DNA of 64,000 nucleotides from positions 16,012 through 80,011 of the forward strand of contig NZ_JACSWC010000425.1 of assembly GCF_016888165.1 (NCBI RefSeq), read 5' to 3'. This DNA comes from Halomicronema sp. CCY15110 (GTDB taxonomy: Bacteria > Cyanobacteriota > Cyanobacteriia > Phormidesmidales > Phormidesmidaceae). Positions 43,918 through 54,100 of the stretch are shown here, in pieces. Numbering within the stretch: the first letter of the stretch is position 1; every line of letters begins with the position of its first letter. The notes below the pieces were generated by a model. The model saw only the letters and a program-made list of their open reading frames with translations. It had not been told where the DNA came from and did not search any database. The position numbers and the translations under genes are program-made.

Positions 43918-46900
43918 CTATCGGGAGAAGGCTCTTGTAACACCCATAAAAACGGACGCAATGGGGTTTTGCCAACCCAGAGTAGTGGGCTGCGAGGAAG
44001 CGGCTAGCTCGGGCAGGTTGTTTTGGCAGAGGGCTTTATGCTCAGGTGGGGTAGCGGGGTTGGATAGGTAATTTTGCAACCAATCGCAACCTTTGTCGGT
44101 CAGGTCGTCAAGATTAAAATTCCAGAGGACAATTGGAACATCGGAGCCGCTACTAGCAAGCGTCTGGCCATCAGGCGAAAAACTGACGCTGTGGACGACG
44201 CTATGGATAAAGTCAGCATTGCTTTGCAAGGTTTGCAGCTCCCGACCTTCCTTATTCCACAGCTTCACCGTGCCATCAGAGCTGGCGCTAGCAAGGATTT
44301 GGCCACTGGGCGAAAAACTCAAATCATTGACAGCCCCCGAATGGCCTTGTAGTGCCTTTAGCTCACGACCCTCCATATCCCAGAGTTTCACGGTGCCATC
44401 GCCACTGGCAGAAGCCAGGATCTGACCATCGGGCGAAAACTTTACGCGGTAGACTGCATCAGCATGGCCCTGCAGGGTTTGCAGTGCCCGGCCTTCTCGA
44501 GTCCACAACTTTATAATGCCATCGCCACTGGCAGTGGCCAGATTCTGTCCATCGGGTGAAAAATTCGCGCTATGGACTACATCAGAATGCTGCAGGGTCT
44601 GCAGTTCCCGTCCCTGTAGATCCCATAGCTTTACAGTGCCATCGCTGCTGGCAGAGACAATGGTTTGACTGTCGGGCGAAAAACCGACGCTGTAGACATA
44701 ACGGGAATGCAGAAAGTTTTTTAGTTCCTGACCGTCTTTGTCCCACAACTTTATGGTGCCATTGCTGTTGGAACCGGCAATAATCTGACCATCAGGCGAA
44801 AAACTGACACTTAACAAGGCTGCACCTGATTTCCATAGGACTCTTTGCTGACGGCTGTTTACATCCCACAGCTTCAAGATTCCCTGTCTATTGGCGGAGG
44901 CAAGAAGTTGGCCATTTGGGGAGAAACTTATGCTGAAAACGCTGCCACCATAAGGGCTGAGGGTTTTCAGTTTGCGATGGTCTTGATTCCAGAGTTTTAC
45001 AGTGCCATCGCTACTGGCACTGGCAATAGTTTGGCCATCCGGTGAAAACCTGACATCTAATAAGGTTGCATCAGAATGCCAGAGGGTCTGACTTTTATGG
45101 CCACTTTTATCCCAAAGCGTAAGAGTACCATCACTACTTGCTGTGGCAATGGTCGAGCCATCGGGTGAAAAATTTACGCTATGGATAAAATATGGCCTAG
45201 GATGCTGGAGGGTTGGCAGTTCGCTCCCGTTTACATCCCATAGCTCCACCGTACTATTGCTGCTGGTAATAGCAATGGTTTGCCCATCAGGTGAAAAGCT
45301 CACACCGTGCACATCATAAAAATTAGCAGAATTTGCTGGTGAACCGCTACTGGCTTGAAAGGTTCTCAATTTGCGTCCGTCTGCATTCCACAGTGTCACG
45401 TCTCCACTGCTAAGACTGGCAATGGTTTTTCCATCGGGTGAAAACGCTACAGCGTAGACATAATTGGAATGCTGGAGAGTGCGCAGTTCTTGGCCATCTC
45501 TATCCCACAGCTTCACAGTGCCATCTCCGCTGGCAGAGGCTAGGGTCTTTCCATCGGGCGAAAAGCTGACCTCATAAACCGTACTGGCGTGATGGAGGGT
45601 GTGTAGCTCGTGCCCGTTTCTGTCCCAAAGCTTTACGGTGCTATCTTTGCTGGCGGAAGCGAGGGTCTGACCGTCAGGCGAAAAGCTGACCTCATAAACC
45701 GCGTCAGCGTGATGAAGAGTACGTAGTTCACGTCCGTTTCTATCCCATAACTTCACGGTGCCATCTTTGCTGGCGGAAGCGAGGGTCTGGCCGTCGGGCG
45801 AAAAACTGATGCTGTAGATCCAATCAGAGTGGTCCTGGTAACGGTTTTTTTCTTGAATTGAATATACGGCGTTCTGTAATATGGCTGCAGTTTGCATTAC
45901 CTTATCGTCTTCAATTAGCCCTCCTTTGGCTTGGACGCTACGGGCAGTTTCGAGTCCTATCAGTAGTCCCTCTATCTGCAGGCCAGATTTAAACTGGCTC
46001 TCTGCAATTAAGCTCTGAGCCAGTACCTCACTGTTTGCCGATTTCCGCTCAGATCCTGCCTTTTCCTGCTCAGCTATCCGGGTTTGCTGTTGAGCCAATA
46101 ATGTTTGTTGTTCCGCCCGTCGGGTTTGCTGCTGGGCAACTCGCGTCTGTTTTTGAGCAATCTCTGACTGTTTCTGAGCTTCGGCTTCTCCTGCCTCTGC
46201 CCGCTGCTGCTGTTCCTCTGCTTGCTGTCGCTGTTGTTCAGCTTCATCAGCGTTTCGCTTAGCTCTTGCTGCATTAGCTTCTGCTTGCTGTCGCTGTTGT
46301 TCAGCTTCATCAGCGCTTTGCTGGGCAATTCCACTTTGGCGCTGGGCTTCTGCTCGCTGAAAAAAGGCAATCCCGGTTGCACCGCTCAGAGCTAAGAACA
46401 CCGTTAATAGGAAACCTGCTAAACGCATGCTGTTATTGCGTCTACGGTTTTGGCTTTGATTCACAAACTGACGTTCTAGCTGATTGAGCCAACTCTGACT
46501 TGATTTCAGGTCAGCTAAAAGCAGATCAAGTCGGGGATTGTTGTTCCATAAAAAACCCGTCGATTTCTTGCCCTCCCGGTTATCCGCCCACTCTCTAGCC
46601 GCCGGGGTGAGCAGGCGTTGCAAGCTTAAGTTTTCTTGCTCCTCATTCTTCCAGCGCTGGAGCTGATTCCATCCCTGCACCAGCGCATCATGGGCGGGCT
46701 CTACATAGGCCTCACCGCCGGGGTCTTGGCCTTTGACGATCAGACGGGCAGTGATGAGCCGTTGAATGACCACCTCCACACGGGTATTTTCTGCGTCATC
46801 GGGATACACCAACTCCGATCGCAGTACCCGCCGTCTTGCTAATTCCCCACCCTCGATCGCCACCATCCGCAGCATCACCCGTTTCATCGTGTGCTCGTAG

Positions 46901-48672
46901 GCCGGGTCTTGTTGCTTCAGGACTTCGTATTCTTGAGTCGCTCGCTGAGTCAGGGATCCAGCGACACCTCCCAGGGCTTCGTAGTCGGTTTGGGTGAGGG
47001 CGCGATCGCCATCCTGACGCTGCAGATATTTCAGGTACAGCTCGCTCAGGGTAAAGGACAGCAATGGCAATGCACCCGGCATTTGCACCACTTCATTAAT
47101 GAGTTTATCCACCAAGCTGTAGGGTTCAAACACCATCACCCGTTCCGCTGCTGGCGCTTCGATCGCCTGCCGCAATTCATCCTGAGTCATGGGTTTGACC
47201 AGAAAGCGGCTCTGCATCCAGATATCCGTCAGCCAGGACTGAAACTGGGGCTCAAAGTCAGAGCGCAGCGTCAGTACAATACGTCCCCTATTTTTGCCCA
47301 GACGTAATGCCTTTTGGAGTAGCTGCAAAAACTGTTGCCGTTCCCGCTCACTGCGACACTGGGTCATTAGTTCCTCAAACTGATCGACCACCAGCAGCAA
47401 ACGCTTGTGGGGGAAGCGATCGCCCCAAGCCATCACCCGTCGCGTCAGTTCTCGGGAATCTTGGGCCAAGTTTTCTGCCAAGTCGTCAACATTTGCTGTT
47501 TGCGCTTCCTTATCCAAACTCAGGGAGAGAATGGCCTGCGCGAGGGCTTTGAGTGGCGCATCCCCCGGACGAATGGGCGGCAAGATTTGCCAATCCGCAT
47601 CGTCAGATTGACGCAACGCCGGTATCAATCCTGCTTTTACCAGACTGGACTTGCCTGTGCCCGATGGCCCTAATACCACCGTGAGGGGATGCTCCAGCAC
47701 AAAGGTTTGAAGTTCTTCTATTAACTGGCCACGACCAAAGTAGAGATGGGCTTGGGCTTCGTCAAAAGATTCCAGGCCTCGATAGGGATTATTAGCGGTG
47801 CTCAGCTCTGGTGCAGGAGGTAAATTTAGCTCATGCCCCGGCACTAAAAAGATATATTCCCCTTTGTCATGCTTTCGCAGTGGCCAGAGGCCGGGGGTCT
47901 GGTATTGGTCGATCGCTTCCGTAGCTAGTTCCACCCGATCTCGTAGATAAAGATAAAGTTCGGTCGCGGTGATCACCCCATCGCCGCTCGCCAGCCCACC
48001 AGCAGCAATGGGAAAGCGATCGGCCTGTCCCCGCAGGGCATCAAACAGAGCTTCAGCAAAGGGGGAATGGTTACCTGTATGGCCATGCCCGCGATGGTCC
48101 TGCAAAATGTCGAAGGCGGTTTGATCGTAAGCCGCTGAAGTAATCACCTGCCAAGCTGGGGATCGAAGGAAGCGATCGAACCGTTCTTTATAAATCACTT
48201 CGGGATGGGCTGCGATGTCGCGCGTGCTCGACCAACGAAAGGCTCCCGAAAAGCAACAGTCCAGAATAATCAAGGAATGGCGGCAGGGTAGAGCGGTCAG
48301 TGCATCATGTAGCACTTGCATCGGCAAAAACGAGGTGTCGTCGCCCGGCTTTGCATCTTGCGGCACCAGATAGCCCGCTGGGCCATCGTCGCCATCGATC
48401 GCGACCCCATGCCCGGCAAAGTAAAACAACACGCGATCGTCAGGAGTGACGAGTTGTGGGAGGCGATCGCTCAGCCAATGCAGCAACCCCTGTTTAGTAG
48501 CAGATTCATCCAGTAGCAGATGCACATCGTAACCATGCTCGGACTTCAGAAGTTGAGCGAGGGCTTGCGCATCGTGGGTGGCAGTGCGTAACGGGGCAAT
48601 GCCGTTGGCGTATTTATTGACGCCAATAGCGATCGCTAGGCTATGACTAAAGTTTGAGTTTACTTTTGACAT
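43918..48672 (-). CDS. caspase-nSTAND1-WD40 protein
   Basis: A 1584-residue protein from ATG 48672 (MSKVNSNFSHSLAIAIGVNK); the open frame reaches 48768. The caspase-like (peptidase C14) domain spans ~1-270 with the dyad His88 in FYFAGHGVA and Cys in LIILDCCFSG (~139). nSTAND1 NTPase: NPYRGLESFDE, P-loop VVLGPSGTGKSSLV (~333-346), LLLVVDQFEEL. Then come one predicted TM helix (RLAGFLLTVFLALSGATGIA), a long Gln/Glu coiled coil and 14 WD40 repeats. The first three repeats are nearly identical in DNA (45500-45830), indicating recent amplification. Expected role: a sensor-activated protease in cell-death defence. Confidence 0.92.
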   Translation of the reverse strand: MSKVNSNFSHSLAIAIGVNKYANGIAPLRTATHDAQALAQLLKSEHGYDVHLLLDESATKQGLLHWLSDRLPQLVTPDDRVLFYFAGHGVAIDGDDGPAGYLVPQDAKPGDDTSFLPMQVLHDALTALPCRHSLIILDCCFSGAFRWSSTRDIAAHPEVIYKERFDRFLRSPAWQVITSAAYDQTAFDILQDHRGHGHTGNHSPFAEALFDALRGQADRFPIAAGGLASGDGVITATELYLYLRDRVELATEAIDQYQTPGLWPLRKHDKGEYIFLVPGHELNLPPAPELSTANNPYRGLESFDEAQAHLYFGRGQLIEELQTFVLEHPLTVVLGPSGTGKSSLVKAGLIPALRQSDDADWQILPPIRPGDAPLKALAQAILSLSLDKEAQTANVDDLAENLAQDSRELTRRVMAWGDRFPHKRLLLVVDQFEELMTQCRSERERQQFLQLLQKALRLGKNRGRIVLTLRSDFEPQFQSWLTDIWMQSRFLVKPMTQDELRQAIEAPAAERVMVFEPYSLVDKLINEVVQMPGALPLLSFTLSELYLKYLQRQDGDRALTQTDYEALGGVAGSLTQRATQEYEVLKQQDPAYEHTMKRVMLRMVAIEGGELARRRVLRSELVYPDDAENTRVEVVIQRLITARLIVKGQDPGGEAYVEPAHDALVQGWNQLQRWKNEEQENLSLQRLLTPAAREWADNREGKKSTGFLWNNNPRLDLLLADLKSSQSWLNQLERQFVNQSQNRRRNNSMRLAGFLLTVFLALSGATGIAFFQRAEAQRQSGIAQQSADEAEQQRQQAEANAARAKRNADEAEQQRQQAEEQQQRAEAGEAEAQKQSEIAQKQTRVAQQQTRRAEQQTLLAQQQTRIAEQEKAGSERKSANSEVLAQSLIAESQFKSGLQIEGLLIGLETARSVQAKGGLIEDDKVMQTAAILQNAVYSIQEKNRYQDHSDWIYSISFSPDGQTLASASKDGTVKLWDRNGRELRTLHHADAVYEVSFSPDGQTLASASKDSTVKLWDRNGHELHTLHHASTVYEVSFSPDGKTLASASGDGTVKLWDRDGQELRTLQHSNYVYAVAFSPDGKTIASLSSGDVTLWNADGRKLRTFQASSGSPANSANFYDVHGVSFSPDGQTIAITSSNSTVELWDVNGSELPTLQHPRPYFIHSVNFSPDGSTIATASSDGTLTLWDKSGHKSQTLWHSDATLLDVRFSPDGQTIASASSDGTVKLWNQDHRKLKTLSPYGGSVFSISFSPNGQLLASANRQGILKLWDVNSRQQRVLWKSGAALLSVSFSPDGQIIAGSNSNGTIKLWDKDGQELKNFLHSRYVYSVGFSPDSQTIVSASSDGTVKLWDLQGRELQTLQHSDVVHSANFSPDGQNLATASGDGIIKLWTREGRALQTLQGHADAVYRVKFSPDGQILASASGDGTVKLWDMEGRELKALQGHSGAVNDLSFSPSGQILASASSDGTVKLWNKEGRELQTLQSNADFIHSVVHSVSFSPDGQTLASSGSDVPIVLWNFNLDDLTDKGCDWLQNYLSNPATPPEHKALCQNNLPELAASSQPTTLGWQNPIASVFMGVTRAFSR

Positions 48673-49040
48673 CGTAAAAGTCTCACTTGGAGAGCCTTGG
48701 CTTAGTACTACATACTGAATTGTTTGTTTCCCGGATAAACCCAATCGATTGGAATCAAAGCAGTCCACGAATCTACGGAAGAAGTTTCAGTATTCGAGTA
48801 TCAATGGCAACTTATCTTGGTGCCGAATAACAGTTGCAAAGCACATTTGATGGTATCGAAATTACTTTTTCTTAAAGACCGAAGGATATAGTTTTTTGTT
48901 ATGAAATGTTATTTTAAATTGAGCTATAAAATTGAAAAAAAGCTTTCCCATCAAATTCATAGAGATGGGAAAGCTTACAATTAGTCTGACCTCATGCTTA
49001 TTCCAATTATCCAACGGAACAAGTGAATCATCTAAGTTGA
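48673..49040. other. intergenic, terminator only
   Basis: 368 bp, A/T-rich, holding the minus-strand terminator of the LGFP gene (48935-48975) and presumably the promoter of the caspase-WD40 gene. No gene seen. Confidence 0.6.
48935..48975 (-). terminator. intrinsic terminator of the LGFP-repeat gene
   Basis: On the minus strand, AGCTTTCCCATC pairs perfectly with GATGGGAAAGCT (12 bp, 11-nt loop) and is followed by seven T's. It separates the LGFP gene from the caspase-WD40 gene, so they are distinct transcription units. Confidence 0.9.
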
Positions 49041-50975
49041 TCAAGCTTGTTCAAATCGAAACTTCCCTTTGTACAGAGCTCCACCGTGAAATTTGTCACT
49101 CCTGAAGGTTCGTTCAAAAGTTGGGCCTTCTCCATCTGCACCAAAGGCGAAAACGTTTTCCATTTTTAGAGAAAGCATGACTGCCGGGAAAACATAATCT
49201 TGACGAAATCTCCTTAAAGCTTTCCACAGCTTACTCAGCAGATAATCTGCGATCGCTCCTAAAATCGTTGCGACGATAGTGGCCACAATTGGTCCCACCT
49301 CTGATTCGATAAATTGGCCAAGCTTCCTAATGCCCTTATCGACTTCCTCTTCGACCCAATCCTTAGCGGCCTTGAAAAACTTTTCGAGATACTTGTCGAA
49401 TCTTCCCCCTCGATCAATTTCTGCGATGTTACAAATAAATCCTGCCTCCCTTGGCCAACCAGCTCCTTTAGCCAGATCAAAGGTTGTGATTACTTTTGGA
49501 GGATTGAATACCTCCCGTTCTCCATCTCTAAACTTGCCGACTCGGAAACTATTCACCAGAGTTGTCGAAGCATCAAAATCAACCTGAATACCCCCATAGT
49601 CAATCTCATCATGACCGCCAAATATGCCGCCCTCCCAGCGGGTCATTTTATGGCAGGTCATTTCTTTGAGAACAAGATTAACTTTGTCAAAGGGGCGAAT
49701 AAAAGGAGCTCCAGGACCGGAGTTGAGAGTTCCTCCTTGACATCGTAAGAGCCAGCCAAATCTGTGGGTTTGTCTAGGTAAGGGTACTCGAACAGGATCT
49801 TGAATTGGGTAGCCAATGCGGCCAGATTCACCCCCTAAAGATTGCCACATCGGCAACAAATCATCGGGAATGAAGTGAGCGTTATCGTTGTCATGCAATG
49901 ACCAGACCATCCAGCCACGCTGCAATTTACTGACTCGTCCCCCCTTGAATTTCCCTAGTTTCTCAAGGGTTGAATTCAATACCTGCTCATCCGAAACGGG
50001 AGCCCCACAGGGACGGCTGTCAGGTCCGCCCCACCGCAACCAAGCCTGTCGAATGGCTCCATGAATTTCGTGCGCTTCCCCTCCTTTACGAGCAATAATC
50101 GTTGTGTTGTTGACAAAGTGATTGTAAATTGCTCCTAGTTTTGAGGTTCGCGTATCCGATCTAGGAACGCTCGCGAAACTTTTGTGGGCTCCCATCTGTT
50201 GATACTTATCGTAGATTTTGCCCCAAATAGCATGGGCTCCATGTTCAGGTGTCCAATAGATTGCGCCTTTCTGATAGCGTTGCATCCTGGCGGTTCGGCC
50301 CTTGTTATCTTTGACCAATTTCTCAGTGCCTACCTTTTTGCCCAGGTTCTCTTCTCCGAGCTGGAGATATTTAGTTTGAATCGGTGTGGCATTTCCCTGC
50401 AAATCAAAAGTATTGATAGCAGCCACTCTTGCCATCGCGGCTTCATCCACTCGAATGGCCAGATCTTGTAGCACTTCTACGCTCTGCAACAAACTCATTG
50501 TCGACTCTTCAGACAAATCAAGTGATTTTATTTTTTCAGCAGAAAGCTGTCTTTGTTCAGTTTCTCGAAGACGCTGAACCTGATTGCGAATACTCTCGGA
50601 AGAACGTAAGTCAATCGCCTTTGCGTTAGAAAATTCTTCACTACGTTCAATTAGAGGGCGTTCGATCAAAGCTTTCACATATTCGGCGGCTTCCTGCTTT
50701 GCAGAGTCACTACTTTCGTCAAAGAGCTCAAGAGCAGCTTGTTCGAATAGGTCATCCGAAATTGGAAATTCAGAAGGATTCAGACGGTGAGCGATCGCTC
50801 TCTCATGGGAGAGTACTGCTGAGTCTAAGATGGCTTCAGCGAGCTCTTCAAGATCTTCAGGAAGTACTGTGGCAAAATCCTTAGGTTGTTGACCTAAAGA
50901 TATTTCTTCATTCATAGCGATAATGGATTGCAGCACTTCTTCATTCAATGCAAAGTTAGAGATTTGGTTTTCCAT
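49041..50975 (-). CDS. LGFP-repeat protein with hydrophobic C-terminal helix
   Basis: A 644-residue protein. Residues ~1-200 are acidic and helical (pro-region-like). Residues ~230-440 contain LGFP-type repeats: RYQKGAIYWTPEHGAHAIWG, a degenerate unit IIARKGGEAHEIHGAIRQAW, and LQRGWMVWSLHDNDNAHFIP. The C-terminal ~200 residues hold IDYGGIQVDFDASTTLVNSF and a TM-length helix VGPIVATIVATILGAIADYL (~565-584) followed by a basic amphipathic stretch. No signal peptide is seen. It lies between two caspase-type protease genes on the same strand, so being their substrate or effector is a reasonable but untested idea. Confidence 0.7.
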   Translation of the reverse strand: MENQISNFALNEEVLQSIIAMNEEISLGQQPKDFATVLPEDLEELAEAILDSAVLSHERAIAHRLNPSEFPISDDLFEQAALELFDESSDSAKQEAAEYVKALIERPLIERSEEFSNAKAIDLRSSESIRNQVQRLRETEQRQLSAEKIKSLDLSEESTMSLLQSVEVLQDLAIRVDEAAMARVAAINTFDLQGNATPIQTKYLQLGEENLGKKVGTEKLVKDNKGRTARMQRYQKGAIYWTPEHGAHAIWGKIYDKYQQMGAHKSFASVPRSDTRTSKLGAIYNHFVNNTTIIARKGGEAHEIHGAIRQAWLRWGGPDSRPCGAPVSDEQVLNSTLEKLGKFKGGRVSKLQRGWMVWSLHDNDNAHFIPDDLLPMWQSLGGESGRIGYPIQDPVRVPLPRQTHRFGWLLRCQGGTLNSGPGAPFIRPFDKVNLVLKEMTCHKMTRWEGGIFGGHDEIDYGGIQVDFDASTTLVNSFRVGKFRDGEREVFNPPKVITTFDLAKGAGWPREAGFICNIAEIDRGGRFDKYLEKFFKAAKDWVEEEVDKGIRKLGQFIESEVGPIVATIVATILGAIADYLLSKLWKALRRFRQDYVFPAVMLSLKMENVFAFGADGEGPTFERTFRSDKFHGGALYKGKFRFEQA

Positions 50976-51143
50976 GGGACTTTCTCCAGTATTGTTGAGA
51001 CTGATTTATGCACCATGGACCCAAGATAAATAGGGGAACTTCCCCTAAGTCCAACTCTGTTGAAATGCTAGAAAGTACTGTAAGTCATTACGTTCACCTA
51101 CTGAAGCAACCCAAAATTCGAGGGATTCCCCGAACTTTTTCAA

Positions 51144-54100
51144 CTATTTTGTGAGGACTTGTTTAATTGCGGCTTGAGCCTGGTCAGCAGTGAAATAGGT
51201 GAAATGGTCACAGGCAACTACTTGAATAACGGGAGCGGGGTCGAGGGCAAGGGCGATCGCTTTCAGGCTATGGGCGCTGGCAAACAGATCGTTGGGCTGC
51301 CCCAAAAACGCTAGACTCGCGGCTCCCCCTGTCAGCTTATTCACCAATCGCTGCACCAAACTGCTCCCCTTGCTATCGGTTACTAAGGCAGAGGATTTTA
51401 GGGCCGCGTTCCCAGCAATGATTGAGTAAGGAATGTGAGGATTGGGGCTGGCTTCGAGCGATTTGAGCAACTCTGAGCCGGGCTGCATCTGATCGAGGGT
51501 AACGTCAAACATTTCCATCGCCGCTACTAAACTACCGATGACTTTCACCGGCCAGGCCACTGTGGACAGGCTGTTCAACCCAACCGCCAGGGCAGTGCTT
51601 ACCCATCCCTGTACCGTTGACCAAGGAGTCCCCGCACCAGGAGCACCGACCAACACCAAATGGCTGACCATGTCGTGCCCGCCTTCCCGTTCGACCAGCC
51701 AGCGCCCAATCAAACCGCCGAGCTCGAAGCCGATGACATCCAGGTGCTTCGGGTGATTGGCATGTAGCCCCACTGCCTCCAGTCGCAGCTTGAGTTGACG
51801 GGCCGTTTCTTCTACAGAGGTATTGAAGCTCTCGTAGTCAAGCCCCAAAATGAGGTCGTAGCGATCGCGCAACCACGCCCCCATCTCTGTCCCGGATCGC
51901 AGGTCGTTAATTAGATTTGGCGTATCGCCCATCAGTCCGTGGATTAGCAACAAAATGCGTTGGGCTTCTGCAATTTGGGGGCGCAGGGTAGCGGGTTCCT
52001 TTTCATAGACCACTTGCCCGTTTTCCAGCAGATAAATCGCGGACAACTGGGGATACTCGAAAGCCAGTCCCAGTTTGTTGCTGAGGAGTTTTTGAAAGAA
52101 GATACGCACCGTGCTTTGCAGACTGCGTTCCGCGGCAGTCGATGACTCAGGAAGACGTTCTAGCAAGATATCGGTACCCTCAGCAGTGGAACGCGATCGC
52201 CCCAGCGGCAAGAAGAATTCGCCATCATAGGCGATCGGCAAGATGTACTCTCCCTCCCCTAACGGCATCGGCAACGTCAGCCGGAGTGGATGCGTCGGCG
52301 TCACCGTCTGCAACGAGTCCGGGTCGATCACCTCCAGTTCCAACACGCTCAGCCCCGGATCGCTGCCGCGACTGCGGGTAAAGTAGAGCCGTTCAGCCTC
52401 GGCACTGTCCTGGTTGAAAATAAGGGGAAGGGTGGGCTGGGCCAGCGATCGCGTCGCTTCTGGCAAAGAGGTGAGCCGGGCTGTGGCTTGCAAACCTGTG
52501 TGAGGATGCAACTGCACATCGGCTCCAAGGGAAATAGCACGACCTGAGGGGGCGATCGCCTGCGCCTCTTGAGGGCGCACCGTCACTACAGTTACCTGGG
52601 TAGTAGACCAGTCATCCAACACCATATCGTCTTCTGGTTCGGCCCCAATATCCCGCTGCTGTACTCGGCGCAGGAGGCGATTCAGGTTACTGGGTCGAAC
52701 GTTAGCTGACGGCACCGAGCGAGTTAGGGGAGCATCCAGATTGCCCTGGGCCATCAAGCGTGCGTCAAACTCCGCTGTACAAACAACCAGCTTGAAGATG
52801 TCCCGATATTCCGTTACTCCCTGCTGCCAGAGTTCTTTAGGCACAGAGGCATACAGTAGTTTGCCACCATTAGCCCAAGCCGTTTCCCCTGGCTGTAGCC
52901 AAACGCCACCTGCCTCAAACCCAACTGGACTGATGGCATAACGCTCCGTCAAATCCAGCAGGGCACAATACAGAGGCAGATCGCTGGTATTGGTTAACCG
53001 GACTTGAAAAGTCGGTTGCTGCCAGTGGGTACCTGAGCGTTGATAGGCCAGCAAAATCGGTGCATCTTCTAAAACTTGGCCGTCCTGCAAAATATCGAGT
53101 TGGATGGCATTGGCAGGGATACGACTATGCGGGGATCGGTTCAAGTCGGCAACGGTTATCCAGCGAGCAATGTGTTCCAGTCGTTCGATCACTTTGTCAG
53201 CGATCGCCCCGCTAAACCCGACCAAATCCCGCACCAAGGCCTGCTCTCCCACCGCATCCAAAATCTGATATCTGCCATGCCCAGCATGAACTTTGAACTT
53301 TGCTTCTACGGGATCGGTTACGTGAGTCAAATACAGCGATGCGCGCTCCAACCGTTCTTGGAGCAGGGCAACCCCCGCTTCGTCCCCCGTCAACACCACG
53401 CCCACCGGTGCTAACGGCATTGAGGTCGCGATCGCCCGATACACCTCATCTTCCCGCAAGGATGGCAACCCCGTGATGTGGATGCGGCTCAACTGCGGCA
53501 GCACCTCGACCACGGAGGCTGCGCCAATGGCATCTGATAGGGAATGGGGATCGGCATGGTCAAAAGGAAATAGAGCAAGTTGGGTGGTTTCCTGAGGTGT
53601 CGGTGCTGGGATACCGTGAAGTTCCCCTGCATCAATCACCCAGCCATAGTCCTGGTTATATGAAACGGTGAAATAAGCGTGGCGATTTTGGTTAGAAGCG
53701 GCTGCTCCGATCCCTAAAAACGGCAAATCCAAATCATCAGGATCGGTAGCTTCCAGCTGCGGTATTTGGTTCGGCACCTGCGCCGTAATGAGAGCGTGGG
53801 TGCGCTTAAACACCTCTCGGCAGCTCAAATTACCAGCGGCTTGACTTAGCGTTTCTAGCAAATAATAAGAGAAGGCTCCGCGCTTTTTGGCGAAATTTTC
53901 CTTCGCGGTTTCCAAATCGCGGCAAGCTGCCAGCAAAACGTGACGCCCTTGGGGCACAGCTGACAAGGTGGCTTCAGCACTGCGAGTCTCTGCCGCTTGT
54001 GTCCAAAGATAGCTCTCAATGGGGCGACGGCGGCGATCGGGTTCCACATAGCGGGTATTTAACGGGCGACTCCCCGAGCCGGAATGGCAGCAATCGAGAA

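Noticed and set aside
48862..49044. 60-codon minus-strand frame
   Set aside because: It lies across the terminator of the LGFP gene and has no ribosome site.
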